Part shown: positions 1 to 10,387 of the stretch, piece by piece | Layout: each line of letters opens with the position of its first letter | How positions within the stretch are numbered: position 1 is the first letter of the stretch | Source: Galeruca laticollis | Taxonomy: Eukaryota; Arthropoda; Insecta; Coleoptera; Chrysomelidae | Direction: 5' to 3' | Length of the DNA stretch: 64,000 bases | Assembly (NCBI GenBank): GCA_963921935.1 | Contig: OY998184.1 | Coordinates: 28,573,567 to 28,637,566 of the forward strand | Notes under the pieces: model-generated | Told to the model about the DNA's origin: nothing | The model's input: the letters and a program-made list of their open reading frames with translations, nothing else | The model's database searches: none | Translations under genes and position numbers: made by a program

Positions 1-1589
1 ATGAGTTGATTCCAAAAATGTATAACACTTTCTTTCAAATTGGTACAGGGTGGAGGAAAATAAAAAAAATTAAATTACCTACAAAATAAGAAATAAAAGA
101 ATAAACGTAATAAACACATTAAATGAAATTACGTATTTACTTACTACTACTTTAAACACCCCGTATAATTTTTAACATTGTATTTAACAGCTTAGTGATC
201 CAAGCCCCTCGACTAAAATTTTTATTGTTTGAAATTTTTTTGTGTCATTTTTTATCATTTGCCGGTAAAAACTGTCAATAACGTTAAAGTACATTTCTGT
301 TATTGTTAACTCTGTAAACAAGGTACGTTTATGTGAAAACTATCTACAAAGAAATTTATCATATCATAATTTTGCAACTTCTTTAACAAAATGCGGTTAA
401 CTGAAAGTGAGAGGATTGAAATATTAATGATGATTGGTATTGGCGACAGGATGCGGAGTCAACAAGAGGTATGCAGATTATTTCATGAGATGCACCCAGA
501 TCGTGAACCCATTTCACAACCTACTGTGAGCAGAATAGAGCAAAAATACAGAGAATTAGGACATGTGCGGGATGCACCAAAGCCCGGTAGAACAAAAATT
601 AATGAAAATATTCAAGAAGACATAATTTTGTCGGCAATAGAAAATCCACACTGCACAGTGCGAGGATTATCTAGGGATTTAGGTATTGGAAAGTCTTCAG
701 TAGCAAACATTTTTAAAAAGGTAAAATACCATCCTTATGAAGTACGACTTATCCATGAATTGTCTGAAGACGATTTTGACCGAAGAACTGAATTCTGCGA
801 GTATATGATGAACCAAAATAATTTCACTGACAACGTTTTATTTTCGGACGAGGCAACGTTTTATTTGAACGGGCATGTTAATAGGCAAAACACCCGTTAT
901 TGGTCTGATGAAAATCCACACTGGATACAAGAATGCCATACGCAAAGACCACAAAAAATCAACGTATGGGCTGGTATTGTGAGAAATACAATTATTGGTC
1001 CATATTTTTTTGACGAAAATTTAACAGGAGCATTGTATCTGATTTTCCTACAAAATACAATGATTCCTGATCTGATCCAGCTTTTTCTTGATATTCAAAT
1101 ACCCAACAATCTAGACCGTGGAATCTGATTTCAACAGGATGGTGCACCGCCACATTTCGCTGTAACTGTGCGCGAGTTTTTAAACAGAACCTTTCCACAA
1201 CGGTGGATAGGAAGAAGGGGAACAGTGGAATGGCCCGCTAGATCCCCTGATCTTACCCCATTAGACTTCTTTTTATGGGGTTATTTAAAATCTAAAGTTT
1301 ATACTAACAGACCTGACAATATCCGTGATCTAAAAGACCGAATCAGGCAAGAAATGCAGAACATAATACCCGCTATGCTACAAAATGTTAAAGAAGAATG
1401 TAATGTCCGTTTCTGTCATTGTCTAGCAGTCAATGGAGAACAATTTGAACATTTATTGTAAATTTTCTTTTGTTTCTTTTTGGTAGTAAATCACAGTAAT
1501 TTCATAATTATGTAATTACAATTTTTGTATTTTTTTCCACCCTGTACCAATTTGAAACAAAGTGTTATACATTTTTGGAATCAACTCAT
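1..1589 (+). mobile_element. Tc1/mariner-type (IS630 superfamily) DNA transposon with inverted ends
   Basis: The first ~54 bases of the window reappear in reverse complement at 1536-1589, with about two mismatches over the outer 50. The termini read inward as ATGAGTTGATTCC and contain ACAGGGTGG, the box seen near the ends of many insect mariner-like elements. They enclose one transposase frame of the right size. The left end coincides with the window edge, so the TA target duplication and the true terminus cannot be confirmed on that side. The near-perfect ends and single lesion suggest a fairly young copy that can no longer make its own transposase but could still be mobilised in trans. Confidence 0.9.
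391..1461 (+). pseudogene. DDE transposase of the Tc1/mariner-type element, one nonsense mutation
   Basis: This is a cut-and-paste transposase of about 356 residues, the usual length for the group. The N-terminus is a helix-turn-helix region of the DUF4817 kind. The first catalytic Asp is in FSDEATF (residue 153), the second in QQDGAPPH (about 250), and the third in SPDLTPLDFFLWGY, with 36 residues between the last two by my count. The frame is open from ATG 391 except for TGA at 1126-1128, immediately before FQQDG, where relatives carry Trp; TGG to TGA is the simplest explanation. Both sides of the stop are in the same frame and well conserved. The stop removes the second and third catalytic Asp, so this copy is non-autonomous. 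Confidence 0.92.
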
Positions 1590-2285
1590 CAAGGGAAATC
1601 CGGAAATCGAAAAAAAATTGGGGTGTTCCACTTAAAAAAAATGGCGATGACGTCATCACACGAAGATGGTTCACCCTGTAAATAACATTATAATTTGAAA
1701 AAACAGTAAATTAGAATCAAAAATTGACCTGTTTCAGGAATTTTTAATATCATTGTTTATTTAGCTAATAATGAATTTATGCGTTACTTTATGGACGCAG
1801 TGTATAGATATGGAGTCACTACAGAACACCGATAAGATTTGTTCACGCTCCCGGAAGAGTATTTACTGACACACAACATCTCTGCCAGCAACAAACACGC
1901 ACGATGGTTGGCAACAATCTTTCTAATAAAGTTTGAGCCATTAGGAAAACTTGAAGATCAGATTCCAGCCCCTTGCAAGACACTGAGACCAAACATAATT
2001 CGCGGTACGTCTTCTACCTGGTAACCAAAAACGAATTTCAAGATAGATCCACCTAGAGAGCAACTAGTTGGATTGGCTTGTAATCAGGAACATGATAGAG
2101 GTGATATTCCATGATACCGGTGCCCACATATTAATTTTCAGCTATACACGCCGTGATAAGTACCCGATAAAGACGGCGCCCTGTTATTTCCATACGATCG
2201 AAAAGTGTAGAACTGGGTCCAGTTGCTGATTTAAACATTCCGTCCCGACGTATGTCCCTGGAGGAACTTCCTTTTAAGGAGGGGG
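1590..2285. other. Unassigned stretch, possibly decayed 3' part of an LTR retrotransposon
   Basis: No convincing gene is visible. A 61-codon open frame at 1839-2024 has no recognisable motif. The stretch ends in a purine-rich tract (2274-2286, AAGGAGGGGG) directly before a probable LTR, so it could be the degraded pol/3' region of that element. This rests on position and composition only. Confidence 0.3.
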
Positions 2286-2740
2286 TAATATTACAAAATT
2301 ACACACTGGTGCTGACCCTGTCTAATGAGAGATATAAAAGTTAAAATGTTGACGGGAGTACACGAATTTCTGGGAAGGACTATTTTTATTTTGATTATTT
2401 TTATAGAGGCATTTCTGAGAAGGTCAATTGTTTGTTGGGAGCACTAATCTAGAAATTTCAGGAATCCGCATGTTCCAGAACAACCTTTTAATATATAAGC
2501 AACTACCTGCGATCCGTGAGTATAGTTTACAGTTTGATTCTAAACCGAACACAAAGCAGAACAGTGAACATAAATGTGAACTGTATTTATCATAAGTTAG
2601 TTACATAGTGATAAGTGTATTTAATATAAATTAGAAGTGTGTTCATAAATTAAGTGTAAGTGTATAGTCAAGTGTTGTGTGTATAACACCAAATAAATTA
2701 GAACATCATTACAATATTATGCCTTAACTGAGTTTTCGGA
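2286..2740 (+). repeat. Probable LTR (3' or solo) of an LTR retrotransposon
   Basis: The stretch begins directly after a polypurine tract. It contains a strong TATA box (TATATAAG, 2492-2499) about 200 bp in, and an AATAAA signal at 2692-2697, in the order expected of U3-R-U5. No second LTR copy was found in the window, so the boundaries are estimates. It is followed at once by the 3' end of a non-LTR retrotransposon in the opposite orientation. Confidence 0.5.
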
Positions 2741-2891
2741 GTATCATACTTGTCATTATACTTTACCAAGCAAGTCAATATCTGTATCTGTAAAAGTTTG
2801 AAGGGTGGGTGACCTCACGGCACTTAGGCCACAATTGGCCCATTGTACATCCTTCTGAGGCTCAAAAGTTTCTTCTAGCTCGTCATCCAGC

Positions 2892-3635
2892 CTACTTCCT
2901 TGAAGTAGGCGATAACGTCGCCCTCATATTGGCGTATGTTAGCCTGTGCTCGCCGAATACTTGAAACATAAAATTACAGAGTGTCTGACATTCCCAAAGA
3001 ATGTGTTCGACAGTCTCATCTTCTTGTTCACATTCTCTAGAAAGTGGGGTGTTAGATAGACCCAGTCTGTGGAGGTGTTTTCGTAGGTGGCAGTGACCAG
3101 TCAGAATACCCGTGGCTGTTCGTAGGTTCCGCCTATTCATAGTCACGTATTTTTTGGCTTCTTTACTATCCGGATACTGTAACAGTTCCTTGGCACGCCT
3201 GCAGCCTTCTGCGTCGTCCCATCTACCCTTAAACTTATTAAGAGAGTGTGCAATACGGTTTCCTTTCGATTTCCCATGGCCCTTGATCCAGCCTAAAGTG
3301 ACCGTGTTTTTGTTACATGCTTCGATTAAGGCCATGTGACATTCTAGTACTAGGCCTGATGTAATACGTGGTCTGTTCAGGGATAGTAGTGTTTGTCTAC
3401 TGTCCGTAAGGATGTATATATTATTACCTGTGGTTTTCCTTTTGGTAATCTCTTTCGCAGCGATGCAGATAGCAGTGAGCTCTGTTCGAGCAACACTTGC
3501 ATTACAGTCCATTGCCCATTTTATGTTTAGATTCAGGGATCTGGAAATAATACCACATCCTGAGCCCACATTAGATCTAGATCCGTCTGTGAAGATGCGG
3601 ATTGCGCCTTCTTCCAATAGGTCCAAATATTCAAT
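2892..3635 (-). pseudogene. RNase H and C-terminal knuckle of a non-LTR retrotransposon ORF2, 5'-truncated
   Basis: The translation carries FTDGS (D14), RTELTAI (E49), TDSRQTL (D75) and a GWIKGHG turn, the RNase H fold found at the end of ORF2 in R1/I/Jockey-group elements. A Cys/His cluster follows (CEQEDETVEHILWEC). The fourth catalytic Asp, expected in the GN..AD position, is His (GNRIAHSL), so the domain is probably inactive. A TGA at 3638-3636 closes the frame upstream and nothing of the reverse transcriptase precedes it, so the copy is 5'-truncated. The first codon of the open stretch is TTG, not ATG, which fits a fragment. The element's 3' end lies near 2760-2890. Confidence 0.85.
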
Positions 3636-3639
3636 TCAT

Positions 3640-5102
3640 AACTAATATTCACCATTATTGTACCTTACATCCCTATCTGCGCTCTTCAATAATATTTCTC
3701 CAAGCTCATCGATCTATATTCTCCTTGGTCTAATTTTCACATTTTTCAATAAGTACTTTTGTAAGGAAACTGAGTTATATAAATTGCTGGTTTCAGTGTG
3801 AATCCGAAGTTGCTTACTTTGGGCGGGTTTTCCGACATAATTTTGACCGGGTTAAAACTAATATTTCTCGACGGTTAACTCTAGTTGAACAGCTAGAGAC
3901 TGTATACATATAAAATTTGAAGAAATATCTGAGGCCTGGGAAAAACCATCTGATTATGAATAAAGAACAGGTAAGAAAGTACACGCTTCTGGCTATATCT
4001 TATATTAAGACGTTTTGCCAAGCATCGGAGAATGTGTACAAGACCAGACACGTGATGTTGCATTCATCTGTCCTACTTGGCAGCCAGTGATAAATACAAA
4101 TACTAACCTGGACATTTCCTCGTTCAGACGTCCAGAAAGGATACATATAATGTACATTTTGCAATCTAAGTGTCTCTTAGATTCAAAACAGTTATAAATT
4201 ATGAACAATTAGAAATAAATATAACATAAGCTTGGTAGAGCAATATGGCAGCCCTGATGGTGCCAGGAGACCAATGTGGCAGATAAAGTTTATAGAAATA
4301 ATCACAAATAAATGTTGAAACAAATGTGTTGACTTACGACCTTGCCCAACACTACCGTCGCGATCAAGTTATACAATGCTTTTGAATAGAAACACTCTGT
4401 TAAAACGGTGGTTTGAACAATTCATTTTGTATCCTACCCTTTTCTTGCCAGTCTTGCATTTGGCATATGATCTTGATCTTCTTTTATTTCATTCTGTAGT
4501 GGTTTTATTTTCTCCGTCAGCATTTACGATTCACGGACGTGCATAATTATTGGTTAGGTTAGGTTAGGTTAGGTTAGTTAACTCCCTTCTTTTCTTTTTG
4601 TGCCATGTCCATGATCTGACGTAGGCGACCTCTCACTTCTACCCGTGTTGTGCTCTCCAGTTACCACAGACCAACTACAGTTTAACCAAGTTTAACAACG
4701 TATCCGAACGGGTTTCGATAATCTTGGTTAACATACAGAGAATCATTCCGCTTGACCTTGGCGGCCAATTATACATATAGTATATTCATTTGTTAAATAT
4801 TCTATATTTCAGGTATCGATTTTTGGATAAAAGCTTTCCAGGATATTCTCTTAAAATCTCCGTAAGAAAATTGGCAATAGATCAGTTCACATTTACTGCA
4901 GGTCTTTTGGTGGTATTTTATACTAGTAAGTATTATAATAAATAGTGATAATGCAAATGTCAGAATTGGCTTTTTAACTTACGGTTCAACAAAACATTTT
5001 TTCAAAATAATTCATCTAAATCTTATATATTATTTGACGCTAAAGCGCTTGCTAGTTCCAAATTCCAATAGAATAAAATGAAATAATAAAATTCATGTTT
5101 TT
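3640..5102. other. No recognisable gene
   Basis: Apart from the TTAGG tract at 4554-4577 this stretch holds only short open frames on both strands without recognisable motifs (for example around 4005-4208). I see no splice-flanked conserved exon. It is probably intergenic or lies inside the upstream intron of the Mpv17-like gene. Confidence 0.4.
4554..4577 (+). repeat. Interstitial telomere-type (TTAGG)n tract
   Basis: Four perfect TTAGG units followed by a partial fifth. TTAGG is the ancestral insect telomere repeat. Such short internal tracts are common in insects and do not imply a chromosome end. Confidence 0.8.
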
Positions 5103-5407
5103 CACAATTTGCCTAATCTTATAATTTATAATCAATTTTATGTTGTTGAATTTTGCACTAACTTATAAATATATTGTAACAAGATTTTCCATGAAATTTA
5201 CTTTAAAACGAGATAGATTTTACAAAACTTGAATTTGATTCAATTCTATGGTGTTTTGCAACTTGAAAAACTTTTTACAGAGATGAAGTGTTTCGCTATA
5301 AGTAAAGATAAAGGTGTTTTTTCTATTTCCCCTATTCGTGGACACAGTGTAGATTTCAAAATAGACAAAATTTGGTACTATTTTCACGGACGATAAAATT
5401 GAATTGA
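5103..5407 (+). repeat. Direct repeat, copy A, left of a retrotransposon remnant
   Basis: About 305 bp that align end to end, at roughly 75-80% by eye, with 7483-7775 in the same orientation. Shared stretches include TGCCTAATCTTATAATTTAT near the start and TAAGTAAAGATAAAG in the middle. The two copies abut the two ends of the retrotransposon remnant at 5440-7482. Confidence 0.8.
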
Positions 5408-5439
5408 AGATTTGTAGATTTGTTTGAACTACTACTCCA

Positions 5440-7482
5440 ACCCCATCGGATTTATTGTGATTTCTCCTATCTGACCTTATGTTGTATACGCCAATCCTTT
5501 TGACTAGAGTTCACAGCCGTGACACTGGACACTCCATATAGCTTGCCAGTTTGGTCTTTTCCTCTCACAGCCTTGCAAATCTATTCCTGCATAGCGCTTC
5601 GCATTGGCACCACATACGTACGGCATATTGTTTCTAGGTGCTTGTTGAGTCTACAATGCCCCGTTAGTTGATCTACCGTTACAACCTTGTGGCTCTGGAT
5701 TAGTAGGTCTGATGTGAACTTGAGAGGCAATGTTTAATGAACTGCTTTGCGCGTGGTTGTCCTTGTGTTTGCAGCCATCAGCTCTGAAACTTTCTGTCTA
5801 TCCAGGTCTTGATAATTGTTTCAAAGAGACCTGCTGAGATTATACAGAATGGTTATAAGTCGATCATCTCTGTGGCCGAGCCTGCTTTGGCTAAATCATC
5901 AGCCCCTCGTTTCTTGGGTGGCCTTCATGGGCAGGTTGCTAGGCTATGATAAATTTGTTAGACAAGCCCACTTCCTCTAGGGCGTGACCATTTTGCAACT
6001 GATCTTTTGGAAGCTGATTGCCTTTACGGCCGCTTGGCTGCCCGACTAAATAACAACGTATTGACTCTTGACCTCTTTTTGTTTTTATCAGCAGGGCACA
6101 GTGCATTATTTCGGCGATTTCGACCTGAAACACCGTGGCATGCTGTACGAGGCTAATAAATACCTTCAGCTTCGGTCTGTCTCCATAGACACCGCTCCGA
6201 CTTGAAGCCATCAGTGTACCAGATTTGGTCTGCTTTAAATGGGGGCCTTCCTTCCAGTCTTTCCTTTCCGGTATGGCAATCCGAACGTACCTGATGAGTC
6301 GTTTCATCTGAAGTCAACTCGAACAATGAGTTGACCTCATGACTATTCTCTACTTTCTAGCTCATGGCCCTTTGGTGTTCTATAATTGGACTCTGCCTTA
6401 TTTGAGTCTGTATAGTACCGTTGTTACTTCTTCCAGTATGTAGATATGTAAAGGTGGCATATTTAGCAGCAACTCTAGGGCTGAAGTTGGAGTAGTTTTA
6501 ATGGCCCCCGTGATACATATGCATTCTAGCACTTGCAAACTTTGAAGCTGTTTGATTTCTACGGTACGCATGACCTTTGCGACCCAGCAACCGAACCATA
6601 GGTTATCATTGGTCTTATGACCATTTCATATAGCCATAGGTTTATCCTTGGGTTGAGTCTCCAGCTTTTTTCACAAAGTCTCTTGCAACTGCCAATGACA
6701 ATTTTTGCCTTTTGGATAACCTTGTTGAGATTTGGTGCCCCGGTTAACTTTTAGTCAAAAGTGGCTCCCAGGTAATTGACCTCTTTTGAGAAGGGGATTT
6801 CCACGTTGGTAGGTATGGGGTATCTAAGCTCTCTCCTGGTTCCTGCCTCGGATTACTAGCACTATGTCATCTGCATAGCCAAGGCAGTGAAATCTCTCCT
6901 TGGCCATTTTTGCAAGGAGATCGTCGAATAAGACCACCCAGTATAGTGGCGATAGAATACCTCGATGTGGGCAGCCCCTTCACACCTTTGTTTCTACTGT
7001 GTCCTCGTCTAGAGCGGATCTGATGACGATATTGACCTCTCTCCAGTTGCATATGGTGGGCGGAATATTCTCATGCACCAGTGCGTTCATTATTGATATT
7101 GTAGGAACGTACTTGAACGACCCCCTCTATCAATCATCATCACCATCAATTGACTTTGTCAGGAGTCTATTAAGATCATTCAGTGTGGAGTATGTAGACT
7201 GGTTAATAGGCGTATTGCCGAGCACTCAGGGGATAGAGTGTCAGTATGTGGTCACTAAAATGTCTATGGCATATATGTTTATATGACTTTGGTGTTTGGT
7301 CTGAAATCCTGCCGATCTATGGCAGGTATACTACTGTCGCGTTTTGCCATACTTCTGGTATATAGCACCAAGCGATACATGCTAAGAAAAATTAGCATAG
7401 TTATGGCAGTAATATGTCCTGGCCTTTCTGGAGCAGTACTGGGTAGATTCCATCTATACCTGGCGATTTCAAGGAATTTTTT
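5440..7482 (-). pseudogene. Decayed non-LTR retrotransposon: reverse transcriptase plus RNase H
   Basis: On the minus strand, in order from 7482 down, pieces in several frames read as a PGIDGIYP-type reverse transcriptase start (near 7440), the KGCPHRGILSPL box (near 6970, normally GxPQG), the catalytic GYADDIVLV box (YADD at 6877-6866), and finally an RNase H-like TVFQVEIAEIMHCA segment (about 6120-6080) with a degraded first Asp box. The order matches ORF2 of Jockey/R1-group elements. Many frameshifts and stops make it long dead. The endonuclease part is missing, so it is 5'-truncated at about 7482, exactly where the right-hand direct repeat starts. Confidence 0.8.
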
Positions 7483-7775
7483 CACAGCCTGCCTAATCTT
7501 ATAATTTATAATCAATTTTATGCTGCTGAATTTTGCACTAAATTCTAAATACAATTTAACATTTTTCATGAAGTTTACTTTAAAAGGAGCCAGATTTTGC
7601 CAAACTTGAATTTAATTCCTTTTCATAGTGTTTTGCAACAAGCAAGACTTTCTAACATTTCCGCAATAAGTAAAGATAAAGATGTTTTTCTTTTTATCTT
7701 ATTCGTGTGGAGACGGTGTAGATTTCCAAATAGAGAAAATTTGTTACTATTTTCACCCACGATTCCATTGAATTA
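7483..7775 (+). repeat. Direct repeat, copy B, right of a retrotransposon remnant
   Basis: Partner of 5103-5407: same orientation, similar length, with scattered substitutions and small indels. See the findings for the possible target-duplication interpretation. Confidence 0.8.
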
Positions 7776-7944
7776 CAAGAATGTGAATTTTCCGGATGTC
7801 AATTTCCTATTTTATTCTGCTTGTCTAGGTGAAAATTTTTGCATAATTTTCCCACGATCTGGTTCATTTTTCAGATCCTCAAATTTGTCCTGAAAGCTCA
7901 ATAATAAAAAAACATAATGCATAAACGGCATTAAAGATTAAAAC

Positions 7945-8235
7945 TGAATTTTTCGCACTCCGGAGATTGTATCGTGGTGACATACCCAACTTTCTCTAAA
8001 AACGACCAAGAATGTAGTATATATGGGTTTATAGGTTCCGTTGTATTGGCTCGGGTGAGCTAAAAATCTATGGGGTTCTTTTATGAGATGCCCTGAACAA
8101 TATTCGATCATAAAATTGGTCACTTGTTTACACTCCGAAGACTGTATCTTGCTAATAATGCGAAATTTCTCCAAAAAATACCAAAACTGTAGTATATTTC
8201 GATTTATAGGACCCGTTCTATTTCATTTGATAGAA
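7945..8235 (+). repeat. Diverged tandem duplication, two units of ~150 bp
   Basis: Unit 1 (about 7950-8055) and unit 2 (about 8110-8225) share CACTCCG.AGA.TGTATC, then TTTCTC.AAAAA, then TGTAGTATAT and GGTTTATAGG/GATTTATAGG followed by a CCGTT.TATT end. No coding function is apparent. The remaining bases between 7776 and 8273 show nothing else. Confidence 0.6.
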
Positions 8236-8273
8236 TATAATTTTCATCCAGTAAGTAGATGAGTGAAGGTCGA

Positions 8274-9110
8274 CTATATTTGGGATCTTAGACCATTAAG
8301 ATCAGATTTGGATTGACGCACGGTATTTTCACAGCCGGAATTCCACAAAGGAACAATTTTAAGGGTGGTGGCTAAGACACTTTCACTTACGCGCAAATCT
8401 GCTGCTGAGATAATGGTACAGGTTATCATTTGAAAAGTACTCTTATTCGGTGAAAGAGGTAATGAGAGGAGCGTATTTTCAGAGTCTAGTGTGCAACCTG
8501 CCAATTGGTAGTTTTTAAATTCCGATCTTTGCGAGTAATAGGTTCTCTGTTAGATGTTTTGGAAATGAGAATGGGAAAGTGGTTGCTATCATCCAGAGTA
8601 TTCCAAGATAGAAAAGGAGCTGATTTAGTGTCGCTGATGCTTAGGTTTTTAGGTGATAAGGTATTGGAGGAGATACTGAAATGTGTGTTAGAGGCAGTAT
8701 TTATTATGTTTAAAAAAATTTCAACCACTTTTTCTTTTCCAAATGCCTGTTCAGATCCCCACATATTACTGTAGAAGTTACCAACAAATAAGAAACGCCG
8801 GGGATGCTTAAACACAAAATTGATAAGCTCCTCTTGTTCTAGTTGATGGTCAGGAGGAACGTATAAGCTACATATTGTGAGTGTATTTGGGCACCAGGCG
8901 GTAATAGCAATATACTCAAGGTTTGTGGCTCCTAATGTAGTGCTACCCTTCATTGTGCTTTAAGAAAGGAATGTGATTGCTTTTGAAATTGGTTTCTGGA
9001 AGACAAAGAGAAACGAGGTTTGTAAAGGGAAATATGCTTTTGAATTCGTTCAATGCGAGAATAAAATCCATCGCAATTCCATTGAAGGACAGTGAATGCT
9101 TGAAGAGAGA
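8274..9110 (-). pseudogene. AP-endonuclease domain of a Jockey-like non-LTR retrotransposon
   Basis: Reading down from about 9110 the minus strand shows a PETNF box (the LQET catalytic Glu motif), a LYVPPD segment, GNFYSNMWGSE in place of the usual GDFN.H..WGS, a degraded NHFPI (normally SDHFPI), and then VPLWNS.CE..VR, the linker seen after this domain in Jockey-type elements. The main frame is open from 8953 to 8486 and continues in another frame to 8274, so there is at least one frameshift. Asp to Asn in the GDFN box and loss of the Asp in SDHFPI argue that the enzyme is dead. The reverse transcriptase is absent, which makes this a fragment unrelated in position to the neighbour at 5440-7482. 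Confidence 0.8.
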
Positions 9111-9889
9111 GAAAAAAAGTTTAGTGGGATACTAACGAGGAGTCATCAATTGTCGGATCACCGGAATAAGTGTAAAAGTGTAAGCGCAAGGATCTAGTTT
9201 GGACTTAATTTTATTTTGTAAACGTGTTAAGCGAGTTTTAAAGGAGCGTTCACTGGAAGCAATGTAGAGTTGGGGTAACCGCGCTGCTATCATTAGAGTG
9301 CGGTATTTTCAAGCCAGGTTTTAGTTAGGGAGTATCAGAAGGATCAAGGTATTCATCGGTGTAGGTTTGGTAATTATTTACAATGCATTCGCGACCCGGG
9401 ATTATATCAGTCACTCTTCGGAAGCTCATAACAAGAGCATACGCATCGTCGGGTGTGCCGCATCTGGAGAGCTATTTCAATCAGAGAGTGAGGGATCGAG
9501 GGCTAGCATAACAGATTAAAATTACTCTAGATGGAGAAATAAGTCTACGAATAATTATAATTTGAGAGTTGATTTTTATGTTAGGAGTGGTTTTTTCATC
9601 TCGTTCGGTATAGGATAGATATATACAAATACGGCCATAAGCAATAAGAGATCCACAATAAAAATTTTTGGAAGAAACAATTGTACCAATGGTTACTTGA
9701 TAAAATAAAGTTTACCCACTTATTGAATTACTGTTCAAAATTTCTTTCCACAAAAAGTTTTCTCACTATTAGTGAATTAGAATAACTGCACGTATTTGTC
9801 AATATAACATTTTTGTATACACATTAACTGATTTATTGTTTAAAGGTTTTTACTACCTAATTTAAAATGTCACTTTTCATTGTTATTAG
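9111..9889. other. No recognisable gene; probable intron of the Mpv17-like gene
   Basis: The proximal part (9111-9560) may be the decayed N-terminal side of the neighbouring retrotransposon. The rest is AT-rich and ends in a pyrimidine-rich tract and TTATTAG acceptor at 9889. I searched for a preceding Mpv17-type exon and did not find one. Confidence 0.4.
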
Positions 9890-10101
9890 CGATGAGTATA
9901 ATGGATGGCAAGAAAGACATTTTCGAAGAATGTAGACAGAAATTCATACCGACGTTCAAAACGAGCTGTTTATTTTGGTTACCAGCACAACTGATTAACT
10001 TTATGTTTGTGCCACCAATATACAGGGTAACCTACATTGGAACGTGTTCGTTCGCGTGGATTAACATTTTGTGTTACTTAAAACGACAAAAAGTTGAATA
10101 A
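9890..10101 (+). CDS. Mpv17/PMP22-family membrane protein, terminal coding exon
   Basis: The last exon of a gene whose other exons are not visible in the window. It follows a TTATTAG acceptor and enters with two bases of a split codon. The ~70 residues match the C-terminal half of the Mpv17/PXMP2/PMP22 family: GKKDIFEECRQKF, then a Trp-containing stretch leading to the family signature QLINFMFVPPIYRV, then a final membrane helix and a short basic tail ending at TAA. Family members are four-helix proteins of the inner mitochondrial or peroxisomal membrane linked to solute permeability. The exon is intact, unlike everything around it, which argues for selection. It converges on the TMEM42-like gene. 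Confidence 0.88.
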
Positions 10102-10157
10102 ACAATATCTGTAGAGTGTAATGTCGGTATCTGATGTATCGTAATATTAGGAGTTGT

Positions 10158-10163
10158 AATAAA
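10158..10163 (+). terminator. Poly(A) signal of the Mpv17-like gene
   Basis: AATAAA 57 bp after the stop codon on the plus strand, the first such signal downstream. Confidence 0.65.
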
Positions 10164-10187
10164 TACATATATAATTGTGAAAAATGC

Positions 10188-10193
10188 TTTATT
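10188..10193 (-). terminator. Poly(A) signal of the TMEM42-like gene
   Basis: AATAAA on the minus strand 48 bp after the stop codon at 10243-10241. It lies only 25 bp from the opposite-strand signal of the Mpv17-like gene, so the two 3' UTRs probably overlap. Confidence 0.65.
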
Positions 10194-10240
10194 ATTTTCC
10201 CATAGTTTTACAAACTGAACGTTTATGGAAAGATTTCAAG

Positions 10241-10387
10241 CTACATATCTTTTTTTCCTTCATTCCTTGTTTTTCCTTGTTGGGTTGTATTCGATACTAT
10301 TAATACTAATCCAATTAAAATGAATGATATTCCGGACCACCAAAGTAGAGATGTAGTTTCTTGGAATAATATTAAACCCAGCAGTGC
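10241..10387 (-). CDS. TMEM42: TMEM42-like gene, exon 3 (terminal)
   Basis: 147 nt in phase 0 encoding the end of helix 3, helix 4 with the WWSG motif and the basic tail ending KKDM-stop. Acceptor ttttgtag at 10388-10395. Confidence 0.9.
   Translation of the reverse strand, partial: ALLGLILFQETTSLLWWSGISFILIGLVLIVSNTTQQGKTRNEGKKDM

Noticed and set aside
1839..2024. 61-codon frame as a gene
   Set aside because: No motif; more likely a remnant of the LTR element that follows.
3112..3645. Plus-strand open frames opposite the RNase H fragment
   Set aside because: They are antisense shadows of the minus-strand retrotransposon frame.
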